A DNA stretch of 64,000 nt from Galaxea fascicularis (lineage: Eukaryota; Cnidaria; Anthozoa; Scleractinia; Euphylliidae): assembly GCA_948470475.1 (NCBI GenBank), contig OX419339.1, forward strand, positions 15,697,363 to 15,761,362, in the 5' to 3' direction. The notes under the pieces are model-generated. The model was not told the DNA's origin. It saw nothing but the letters and a program-made list of their open reading frames with translations, and searched no databases. Both the position numbers and the translations under genes were made by a program. This document shows positions 49,801 to 58,707 of this stretch, one piece after another; within the stretch, counting starts at the first letter, position 1; each line of letters opens with the position of its first letter.

Positions 49801-52800
49801 TTTTTTTTTTTCAAAAATTTGTAACATTTCATCTCTATGACTTTATTTGGAAGTTGCAGACATAGGCATCGATGTCAAATAGGCATTATTCAAATCACTG
49901 TGAGTTTTTAAAGTAATTGAAAGAAAAGTGTAAATGACTTTTTTTTAAGCATGGCCTCATTTGCAGCAAGAAGTTTGTTTGTCATTTGTCGCTTTAGTAA
50001 GGGAAAAAAAGAGCCAAAAAAGTCATTCATGCTTCCGCTTTTTAGCAATCTAAAGTTCTTGCTTGAAGCTGCAATAAATTACATGAGCCAATTACAAGCA
50101 GCTGATGTTTCAAATTCTGAACGCTTGACTCAATTTTCCTAAATCAGTGATTTCATCTGGTCTTCCAGTGCTGACATTTTCTCTAGCCAAAATGGCTAGT
50201 GAAGCACACACCCTACTAGCCAAAATGGAATTTTAGTCTGTGGCTAGTTGGCTACCATTAGTATCAAGCCCTGCAAAAACTTGGAGAAAATTGTGTAGTT
50301 CAATAATAATAATAATAATAATAATTATTATTATTATTATTATAGTAATTATAATAATTATTAACACTGACACAATAACGTACCTGGCTGGCTTCTAAAT
50401 TTTCACTGGGTTGAGGTGGATTGTTCAATCTATAGAATCTCTGAACTACATCACTAAAAACAGTCAATGTGACAAAAACATCAATTATTATTATTAATCA
50501 CATACCTTACAGAAACAAGAACACCCTTTCAATAAATTAATAAGTGGATGTTCTGTAATGTAGCTGCAATACGGCTAATACAGAAAATACAAAGGGCTAA
50601 ATAAAATCAATTTTCAGGTAGTGATTGAGAAATGGAAAAATACATTTCAGTCCCAATGTTTAGTGGTCACCACAGAATTGCGGTTGGTATGCTATGACTT
50701 ATACTCAAGCTCAAGTTTGTCTCTGAGGCATATAGCGAAGAGATAATTTAATACAAGATTTTTACCCACACAAATAAACTGAATTACCGTTGTTATTGTG
50801 ATAGGTAGGTTAGGTTTCAGCTAATAAAATTACCTGAGTACAAGGTTTCGATGGAAAAACAAATTTCGAGTAAATTCTTCAAGACCCCTCTGGCGTCTTT
50901 CAATGAACTCTTTATCAATAAAATAGAGAAATACATATCAATATTTATCTCAAATAATAATTCATAATTATTGGCAATAACACCATGCTAGCTAACTTTA
51001 TGGTTTTTAATTTTTCTAAAGAGTTGCCGATTTCTCACATACAGGCTTGTTTTGATAAACATTGCCCTGTATTGTTTTCACTGCTTTGAGCTTATTCTAG
51101 AAAACCTGAGCCAAGAATCTTCAGGTGTCTTTCGCTCAAAACTAACAAAAAAAACAAGAAAAAAGTTCTCCATTTTCTTTTTTTTTCCCGTTACTCATGT
51201 TTTCTGGAAAACCAAACACAAAACAGCAAAAAGAAAAAAAGAAAAAAAAAAGAAAAAAGTAATATAGACGGCAATGCTTACATGAAAACCAGCCTGTATT
51301 AGAGAATCTTTTTTTGGGAAGTAAAAATCACCCAAAAGGTCCCTTAGGCCCAGGTCAAATGCCATACTTCACACGAGCCAAACTAAACTCAGTCATTAAG
51401 TTCATTTATTACACGACTTAGACAGTCAGAGGGCCAATAACTAAAATCGACCAATAAGATTGCTCTATTACCAGTCCGATATTCTCTAAGTATTGGACCG
51501 GGTATTGTCCCAAATGATCCCGCATTGTCTTCAGTCCTGTAATAAATCTCTTATTAACCAAGCTTGCTTGGGACCGTACTGGGAGAATATCGTCTCTCGG
51601 CCTTTTTTGTACGGACCTTGCTGCACTCGGTCCGTACTGTCAAGACCTCAGGCCGATATTCTCCCAGTACGGCCCTCACACTTGGTTAATAAGATATATG
51701 TGAAGTATGGCGTTTGACTCGATTAAGTTCTACTGGATTGATTTGGATTGGCTGAGGCATTCTTCACGGCCAGCCAGGTGGGAACAATGGCTGAAGATAA
51801 GTTTGGGTCAAACACCATGAGCTGAACCAAATGCACGATCATGTTAATGTATATCAATGTATAAGTCAGCCTCAATCTGTATATTTTCATGATCTAGTTA
51901 AGTTTGGCTAAATTAAGTTCAACGTTTGACTCAACAGGTGAACTTTATTAATTTGCGCCAACCTAAACTGTAATTAAGATTGGCGCATGTGAAGTAAGGC
52001 ATTTTACCTGGGCAAACATGTTGCAGGAAGATTACATTCAATATAAGCAAATTTATATGGGATAAAATCTATGAAAGTTGAAAACAAATTTCAATTTTCT
52101 ACATATATTAGCAATTGGCAGTAAGGAACCACTGTAATTCAGAAAGATTTCCAGAACTGGCTATGTTTAATGACAACATGTAACTTCTGTTAGTTGAGGC
52201 GAAGAATGCACTGGGCATGGCCTTGGAGCCAAAAAGGCAGAAAAGAAAGATGTGTAAAGTAAAAGTGGAACATGAATTTTTCTTTGCAATTTCTGTTCTT
52301 CCCGGGTTTTTACCAATGCGGTGGAACAAGCCAAAAGATTGTATTCCATAATACAATCAAACTGGAATTTCCAGAAATTAAAAACTTTTTGTAGGATTAC
52401 CCTCATAGAGAGCAGTCAAGAGCATGGTAAACTGGGAACATCATTGGACCACATGGGGACCTGGCACTAGAAAAAAAAACATTGCGGCTTGATCACCAAT
52501 CACAGAGCAAACACGAATGAATTTGACGTCGCTTTGGATGAATGTTAAGGTGACTTACACCTTTAAAAATACATTTTGTGAGATTTAATTTCAGTCCAAG
52601 TTGATATGAATATGTGCGCGTTGATCTTACACCTTCAAAAATACATTTTTGGGAATTTTGCTTCAGTTTGAGTTGATCTGGGTAAGTCCGAGTCCGAGTG
52701 GTCCGTTCCGACTTTTGTACCTGCCTCATCTCCACTAAATTAAATATTCATAGCTTTTGATTCATTTGTATTTTGGTTGAGCAATATTGTAATTAATATT

Positions 52801-54025
52801 TCTGTTTAGTATTTTGGTTGAGTAATAATGGCATACCCCTTTTATTGTGGTAACCTCCCTGAAAGTAACAAAATAAAGGTTGAATAAAAGAATACAACAA
52901 AAAAGTTGCTGTCATTTTTTCTTGCTATTTTCAAAAAGGTCTGTTTTGACATGCAGGGTTTGTAAATGCACTTTAGACACTGAGATATTTTAAGACGAAA
53001 ACAAAAACCAATCATTCAATCCTGTCAATCTGTCTTAAAATGATAAGTGGGAAAATGTATCTACTGGTCACGAGTGACTCTTGTGATTAAAAAGAAAAAT
53101 ATGTTGTAGTATGACTCATTCGATTTCCTTACTTAACAGCTTTCGCCTGTCTTTCTTCAGGCCTGTGTGCTTTATTAAACAAGGAAAACTCAACAAATAT
53201 GTCAAACGGAAATCACTTGGGTTACCTTCAGTAGCTAACTGAAAGCCACAAACTATCGTACATTCGAAATATTCCGTGCATAAGGCTTAGATGGTAAATT
53301 GCAGATAGATTTCATTAATCAGTTCAAATGCCCTCACCTTCTGCAAAGTTGTCTTTGAAAAAACGCTTTTCCGGCAGATTCAGTCTAAACTGGGGATGAA
53401 GCCTGCGTAACTGTGAATAAAACAATGCATGCACACATAAAAGTTATAAGAACTTCAGTCTCAGTGTAAGCTGAACGTTTAATTTGGAGAAAGGGTAAGA
53501 GAGAGAACAAAGCGAAGCATTAAACTGTATTGTGTCTATAATTCAAGTTCTATCCACAAATTAAACGACGTTTATTAAAACGTCCATTGAGACTTACCTT
53601 CTTATTTAAAAGAACAAAATCTCGATATCTTCGGTAAATGATCCACGTCTTTACTCCATTGTTTACCTCAATCTTGTACAGCTACAAAACAGACGACGAG
53701 TGCCAGTGAGTAGCGCTTAAAGTTGATAACTGGCCATGCGCCACAAAACTGAAAGCAATATCGAAACATCCCATAAGTTACTTACAGTGAACTTTTCTCT
53801 TTGCTCTAAAGTTTGTTTACCAACTATACAAGAGTCAATTTTCGGCATGGAGATTGTAGGCGGGCTGGAAGAAACTGAATTATTCGCCGGACCGTGGCCA
53901 TTTTCGCTTCTTGATCCGCCATCAGCGAGTACTTCCGCTCTACCTCGGTGTATTTGAAACGCTATCGGGCTGACAAGCCGTCTGACTGGACGAGGAGGTG
54001 TTACGATAGCTGGATTTGCCGACAT
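39317..54025 (-). CDS. PX-domain coiled-coil protein, SNX16-like paralogue
   Basis: Thirteen exons with consistent phases encode 473 aa: 53786-54025, 53598-53681, 53338-53410, 50834-50909, 50384-50453, 48809-48988, 48188-48455, 46594-46643, 45841-45894, 43234-43296, 42454-42528, 40957-41031 and 39317-39430. The first ~57 residues are disordered. Residues ~60-175 form a phox-homology (PX) domain that should bind phosphatidylinositol 3-phosphate on endosomes. RRYRDF (97-102), LPEKRFFKDNF (120-130) and ERRQRGLEEF (136-145) supply the expected basic residues. RLNNPPQPSENLEASQ resembles the end of the SNX16 PX domain. From DYCQSLERQLADL (182) to about 440 the protein is mostly charged coiled coil, far longer than in SNX16. 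It ends GISIEHWPSWLSRELS plus an acidic tail. PX plus coiled coil suggests an oligomeric endosomal sorting role (inference). The introns hold many transposons. Confidence 0.9.
40300..40316. repeat. CA dinucleotide microsatellite
   Basis: Short uninterrupted (CA)n run in the last intron of the PX coiled-coil gene. Confidence 0.85.
40662..40910. repeat. Two tandem copies of the 110-bp TTAACCCTTTC repeat
   Basis: Copies 40662-40770 and 40801-40910 are nearly identical and are separated by 30 bp (CATCTTCACCCAAAAACTAT). Each has inverted ends and a GTGCCAAATGGCAC palindrome. They lie in the 3' flank of the 40957-41031 exon, within an intron. Confidence 0.85.
41154..41200. repeat. GAT/GAC microsatellite
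   Basis: GACGATGATGACGACAACGT followed by seven to eight GAT units, intronic. Confidence 0.85.
41550..42030. mobile_element. MITE with AGCCTGGTTTCCAT ends and TTA duplication
   Basis: AGCCTGGTTTCCAT and ATGGAAACCAGGCT are inverted ends, and TTA flanks both (41547-41549, 42031-42033). PIF/Harbinger-like. The arms contain CAATCAGTCTG/CAGACTATT-type repeats. Intronic in the PX coiled-coil gene. Confidence 0.8.
42726..43030. mobile_element. MITE with CCTGGTTCAC ends and GCATTTGCATTTG core
   Basis: ACCTGGTTCACGTGTGTGAC and GTCACATGTGTGAACCAGGCT are inverted ends flanked by TAA on each side (42723-42725, 43031-43033). The interior is a run of GTTTGCATTTGCATTTGCA and inverted GTGCAAACACAAGCACAAAT motifs. 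The 127-aa Cys-rich ORF through it is a repeat artefact. The ends match the 54507 element. Confidence 0.85.
43535..43568 (-). mobile_element. Fragment of a second tRNA-headed SINE
   Basis: The minus strand reads GGAGCTAGGGTGGCACAGTC followed by GGTTAGTGCGC, an A-box-bearing tRNA-like head. No B box is recognisable downstream. Confidence 0.4.
44044..44283 (-). pseudogene. Isolated exon-like ORF, 79 aa, inside an intron (captured exon?)
   Basis: Begins MVSPTQSIKCNRSCALLPRG and ends KLLYIPKKGPNI, with sense-like codon use and no low complexity. It is bounded by CCCCCTAG just before the ATG and by a GTGAGT donor after AAT ATT CG, so it looks like a real exon. Adding it to the PX coiled-coil transcript would break the phase-0 junction between the 45841 and 43296 exons. 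Possible explanations are exon capture by the surrounding element or a nested gene. Protein family not recognised. Confidence 0.4.
44343..44729. mobile_element. TA-flanked MITE with ACAGTAAACACCC ends
   Basis: TACAGTAAACACCCGCATAT and ATATGTGGGTGTTTACTGTA are inverted ends that begin and end with TA, as in Tc1/mariner-like elements. Internal AAGAACA repeats occur. It is 387 bp and non-autonomous. Confidence 0.8.
46249..46424. repeat. Near-perfect 176-bp palindrome
   Basis: Arms 46249-46334 and 46339-46424 are reverse complements with one mismatch in 86 positions (TTT at 46324-46326 against the TA-containing partner), around a 4-nt loop. The left arm begins ATTAAAATGTAAAAGCGTTC and the right arm ends GAACGCTTTTACATTTTAAT. 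Intronic (between exons 46594-46643 and 45841-45894). Confidence 0.95.
47269..47868. mobile_element. 600-bp compound foldback element with 16-bp flanking duplication
   Basis: TTAACATATGCATCTG occurs directly at 47253-47268 and 47869-47884, as expected for a target-site duplication. Inside, arms of about 200 nt are inverted (47300-47500 against 47675-47868; for example GCAGCCATGGACAGCTGTTT and its inverse). A second, inner hairpin is built on GAAAATGTGAAGCTTGTGGG (47520) and its inverse (47643-47670). No ORF. Intronic in the PX coiled-coil gene. Confidence 0.8.
49438..50273. mobile_element. hAT-like non-autonomous element
   Basis: The ends CAGGGCTCGAGACTAA and TTAGTATCAAGCCCTG are inverted. 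CAGGG-type termini are typical of hAT. Sub-terminal TGGCTAGTG and CACTAGCCA repeats cluster at both ends. An 8-bp duplication is not obvious. Intronic. Confidence 0.65.
50299..50363. repeat. Self-complementary (AAT)n(ATT)n microsatellite
   Basis: Eight AAT units pass directly into ATT units, giving a perfect AT-only hairpin 20 bp upstream (plus-strand left) of the exon 50384-50453 donor, on the intron side. Confidence 0.9.
51348..52013. mobile_element. MITE with GCCCAGGTCAAATGCCATAC ends, with nested foldback
   Basis: The left end GCCCAGGTCAAATGCCATAC-TTCAC pairs with the right end GTGAAGTAAGGCATTTTACC-TGGGC. A nested palindromic element at 51550-51693 (CTTATTAACCAAG / CTTGGTTAATAAG, then GTACTGGGAGAATAT and its inverse) sits inside. 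Intronic. Confidence 0.7.
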
Positions 54026-54503
54026 TTTGTCGTCAGATTGCAGTTTTTACTTCTTTCGACGCATTTGATCCCCGTAAATCAGAGTATTTGTTGAACAACT
54101 CACCGGGGAGCTTTGTTGACTCTTTGCAAGGAGACTAGGTTCTAGTAGCTGGACCTAATTTCCGGAAAAAATTTGTTATATAAAAATATGGGCGCAGGAT
54201 TGTGCAGGACACCTCAGCAAGCTTTATTTTTCAAGGGAGATCCCCAATCAAAGTGTTTTTACTGATACGTAATCAAAATGACAGTCAGCGGCGCATTTGA
54301 ATGGAAGACTTAACATACTAAAATGAAATGCAAGCTTGTCAATTTTATGTATCGTTAGTTTAGATGACACTGCAATTTAAGTTTTAAATCAGGTATAAGA
54401 TTTTTGATTTTTCGGATTTTCAGGTAAACCGTTCCATAATTTTGCCCCGCAGCATTTCACAGAGAGTTTGCCATCAGTGTCCTTATATAATCTATGTGTA
54501 TGC

Positions 54504-54506
<3 letters not shown>

Positions 54507-54566
<60 letters not shown>

Positions 54567-54574
54567 ACCTCATG

Positions 54575-54605
<31 letters not shown>

Positions 54606-54606
54606 C

Positions 54607-54642
<36 letters not shown>

Positions 54643-54643
54643 G

Positions 54644-54681
<38 letters not shown>

Positions 54682-54721
54682 ATTATGACTATGTCGTTAT
54701 GTCGCTAGTGTGAACCAGGCC
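54507..54721. mobile_element. MITE with AGCCTGGTTCACAC ends and TAA duplication
   Basis: AAGCCTGGTTCACAC and GTGTGAACCAGGCC are inverted ends flanked by TAA (54504-54506, 54722-54724). The arms repeat GACATAACGACATAA and its inverse. It shares terminal sequence with the 42726 element and partly with 41550. Just upstream of the PX coiled-coil gene. Confidence 0.85.
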
Positions 54722-55059
54722 TAACAGCTGAATGGGTATAGCTGGGACTGTTTATTACGTTAAAGTTTATAGCATAAATCTGTTTGCAATCTCTGATCTC
54801 TGGAAAGGTACTGCGTATCATAAAAAAGTCCATAACGTATCATGCGATTTTTGGTGCAGAAATGTCAACTGAGCAAATTTTGCTGATCAACAGCACTTTT
54901 TATACCTTTTCAGAGTAACTGAATAGCGATGCAATTGAATCGAGCTGAAAATTATTGATCAATCATGATTGGAAAGTAAGTTAAAACAAAGTCGATACCT
55001 CATCTTTCTCGTTCCCCATAAATAATTTTCCCCCGGTTTTCTCCTAGCAGTAAAAGTTA

Positions 55060-55517
55060 GGGAGTTTAAGATTCTACGACGCGACGGCAACGAAAACGTC
55101 ATTTCAAAATACAACTTCTCGTTTGTGTAACTCTTTCGAGATTATTCCAATTTGTTTAACATGAAAAATGCTGGCGAGCTGGCCAGGGCCTAAATTACTA
55201 TGAACGATGTTAAAGCAAAGAAAGAGAAAGAAAAAACATTTTGGTACATTTCTTTGCCGTCCTCTGCGAAACAACAACGTGAAATGACCAAATTTGACCA
55301 AATTTGGGGTTTTCTCGAGAACGTGAGTGTATGGTGACAAGTTTTTCTTTCTCTTTCTTTGCTTTAACATCATTCACAGTAATTTAGACCCTAGCCAGCT
55401 CGCCAGCATTTTTCATGTTAAACAAATTGGAATAATCTCGAAAGAGTTACACAAACGAGAAGTTGTATTTTGAAATGACGTTTTCGTTGCCGTCGCGTCG
55501 TAGAATCTTAAACTCCC
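55060..55517. mobile_element. 458-bp foldback MITE with GGGAGTTTAAGATTC ends
   Basis: GGGAGTTTAAGATTCTACGA and TCGTAGAATCTTAAACTCCC are perfect inverted ends flanked by TTA (55057-55059, 55518-55520). Pairing continues far inward, including CGGCAACGAAAACGTCATTT and its inverse. Same family as 35356-35717. Confidence 0.9.
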
Positions 55518-55520
55518 TTA

Positions 55521-58500
55521 GACAAAGAACGCCGTATCATTCCTCTGGCGCAGGTTAGGGGACCGTGGAGCGTAACGAAAGTATAAACTACTCAAGATCA
55601 TTAGCAGAGAAAAATGGTGCGGCTCCCATAAAATTCGGAATATTTACGGAAATTTTGGGACCATAAAGCCATCTACAAAAAAATGTCTTAGAACAGATAA
55701 TTGGATAAAAATGTGTATCTAATGATTATGTAAATAATGACGTTGTGTTTTAATTAATGTAACCGTAGGTTACACACTACCCGCCGAGACTAGCTCTGCT
55801 ATTTGTGGGTAGTGTGTCATTATGTAAACTGTCATGTCTGATTACATAAATAAAACTGAAACTGAAACTGTAGGTAATTGGTGTCTTTGTCGTTTGCAGA
55901 CACATTTATCTTAAACATGGTGGTGATCAGCCCCTAGCTTTGGCTTATCATTGTATCTCCTGTTTTGTGTTGCTGGTTGTTAAGCCGATGGCTACTCTGG
56001 TTACAGCGCTCACTTCAGTTGATCTTTGGTTGTTTTCTGTATTATTGTCATAGAGTTAATTGGTTAAAAAAGTGTAAATAGTGCAAAATACAGTAAAACT
56101 AAAAAAAGTAAAAGTAAATTTAAGTCGGATCGATCAGCAGCTCGAGGCATTGAGGAGTTCAATCGATCGTCGTTTGCATTTTTCAATGGACATGGAATAG
56201 CCCTCAGTATCAACGACAGAGCAAGGATAACAACTTGATACGAAGTGCTGGTTGCTACTGTTACAAGCTCATCAGGGGTTTCGCAGCCTTTGGACAGTTT
56301 AAATCTAAAAATAACCGTCAGAGATGTGAGGTATCCGTGTATCTTTTACGTCATGAGCTATTTGCTCTTCGAAAGAGTGAAAATGAATTGGCCACAAGCG
56401 AGACTCCGACATCTTTCAGTGTTAAAAGTACTAGCCAGCAACCCTTGTATGCGACGATTTTGTCTGTTGCAAGGTGCATTTTCACTGCGAATTATTTAAC
56501 GAACCTGCTTCATGCATTCTGTGCACTTCGAAAAGAGTTCATGCAGATCAAGAAATCTTCTCGAACGATAGAAAACGTGCTTTCGTGTAGAGATTACTGC
56601 TTTGCAGGCAAACATATCGAATTGAAAGTCCTCAGCACTGAATATGTTGTGGTACAATTTTTTGGGCTTAAATTTTATTTTTCTTTATTTCATAAACCCA
56701 TTATCATAGGTTACCATACCCCTCAAAAAATTAAACCACAACATATGCAAAAGTTAGTCCCATTAAAACGTTCACTCATTTTTTCATTAACATAAAACAA
56801 ACAGAGGAACGAGACTTTCATACGAAAGAGAGAGAGAAAAAATGGATTTAATTGTTCACACCTAGAAGAAAATCTAAGGTTATACAATTTGTATAGCTAT
56901 CGCTCGACCTTGAGTACAATTCATGATTAATAATAAGTACGAGTGATTTTGAAAGTTCTCAAAATTGGCTGCCGAGCTTTTAGGCGAGTGCAATTTGAAA
57001 ATTTGAAAATCACGAGTACTTAAAAAATAACGACTTGTACGATCAGGTCGCGCGATTTTTTATAGTTCACTCAACAAAACTGCGAATTGTATGAGGTCGC
57101 GCAATTTGTAATTTATCGGGTATTTTACAAAATTGCGCCAAAAAATAATTCCAAAGAATGGCAAGTTCAGTTTTTTGTGCCTTCTCGCCTAATCTCACCC
57201 GTCCACACGTACAAATTTCTTGCCAACTTGGGATTAATTGCACTGCTCTCGACCAATCAGAGTTGAATAATTTTGTTGGGTGTACCATGATTTTTTTTAA
57301 ATATAACCGAAGTTTAACACCCGGCCTAATTCATAATACAGGTCATTATTACTGTTTAAAACATTAGTACTAACTATCATATAATTAATTCCATGCATTT
57401 AGTCTACTGACTTTTGGCAAGCTTTTTCTTACCTTTACAAATTACCAAGTTGTTCACGACCGCGTTTTCTAGAAAAACAAAATACCGACCCGGCAAAATT
57501 GACCAATTCTAAAATAACAGAAAACAAGTAGTCTTCACCGCATCGACATAAGTACACAAATATCAAGTCCCTGTACAAAATAGCAAAGAAAAGCTTAAAA
57601 ACCTGAATTATTAAAAAAAAAGGGCCAACGAGGCCGTTTTACTGCCGGAATTCCCGACACAAACATCGAAAAGACAAGCTACATTCTGAGTTTAGAGTTC
57701 AAATTACGGTGAAGACGTTAACCATGCAAACCAACTAGCACACTGTCAAAAAATTAATTGGGCTGTATCCAAAACAGTCATTTCTCATCCAAAAGTCCCA
57801 TGGTAGACGCAAGACTCTCACCGGGAAACTTTACTCTCCGTTTCCTTGCTCCTTCTAGATTGTTTTACCTCTCAGATTTGTAATGAGAGTTATAATAAAG
57901 TCTGTGGCGCATAAAAGTGGTTTATCCCAACCATGCGGACAATATTGCATACATACTGCAATATGCAATTCACACTCAATATTGCATATCGTCTTTTGGA
58001 TTCTTCCCAATCCAATGCATCTCAATTTAGTAGTTTGTCTAGTCGACTATCATATAGTCCACATTTAAGTACAAAACAAAAGTAGTAAATTCCCAGTACA
58101 AAAATATCTTAAGCATTTGCATCTTACATGTTCAAGAGGTTTTCTCTGTCATTCGTCACAGCTTCTCCTTCTGTCCTTTTACGAGAGCATTTCTCTTTAC
58201 GTAATTACGATACTAACAATGCCGTAAGAGCCCTAAACTATCATTTGTTTTCAAATATTCCATCTAAAAGAATCAAAATTTCACTTTCCAAGGACATGGC
58301 CCACACAGTCTGCATGACAGAGCGTGGGTCAATAAGGATTTCAATCAATCAGAGGATGCCTTTGCCAAATTTGCCTAGATGTGGAGGAGCTCCTCTTTAA
58401 GCACACCCTTATAAAATGAGACTTCTTCGTTAAGGGCTCTTGACTTCAGGCGTTACCCAACATAGAGAAAAACCCACATAAGGAACATGCGCATGACCAG

Positions 58501-58707
58501 TTCAACTCCCACAAAGCTCCTTAATACCTGGTCTACCTGCTACCGACCTCTGAATTTATATTAGCAATTTAGCAATTTTTTTCTAATTCTATACACCTGA
58601 TTTTGACATATCACGATGTCAGAAATCAATAACCCACTGTCAGGACATGGGTACAAATTATTATTCTGACTACAAAGATTATCAATGCAAGGAATCATTA
58701 ATTTTTC
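55521..58707. other. Intergenic between the two PX-domain genes
   Basis: No recognised gene. The longest ORF, plus 56235-56795 (186 aa), has no recognisable domain, and a different frame is also open across its first half, so I do not call it. The span would have to hold the 3' UTR of the SNX16 gene; no AATAAA was seen close to its stop. Confidence 0.4.

Noticed and set aside
56235..56795. 186-aa plus-strand ORF
   Set aside because: No domain or promoter is seen, and a second frame is open across its first half. Chance or eroded element is more likely.
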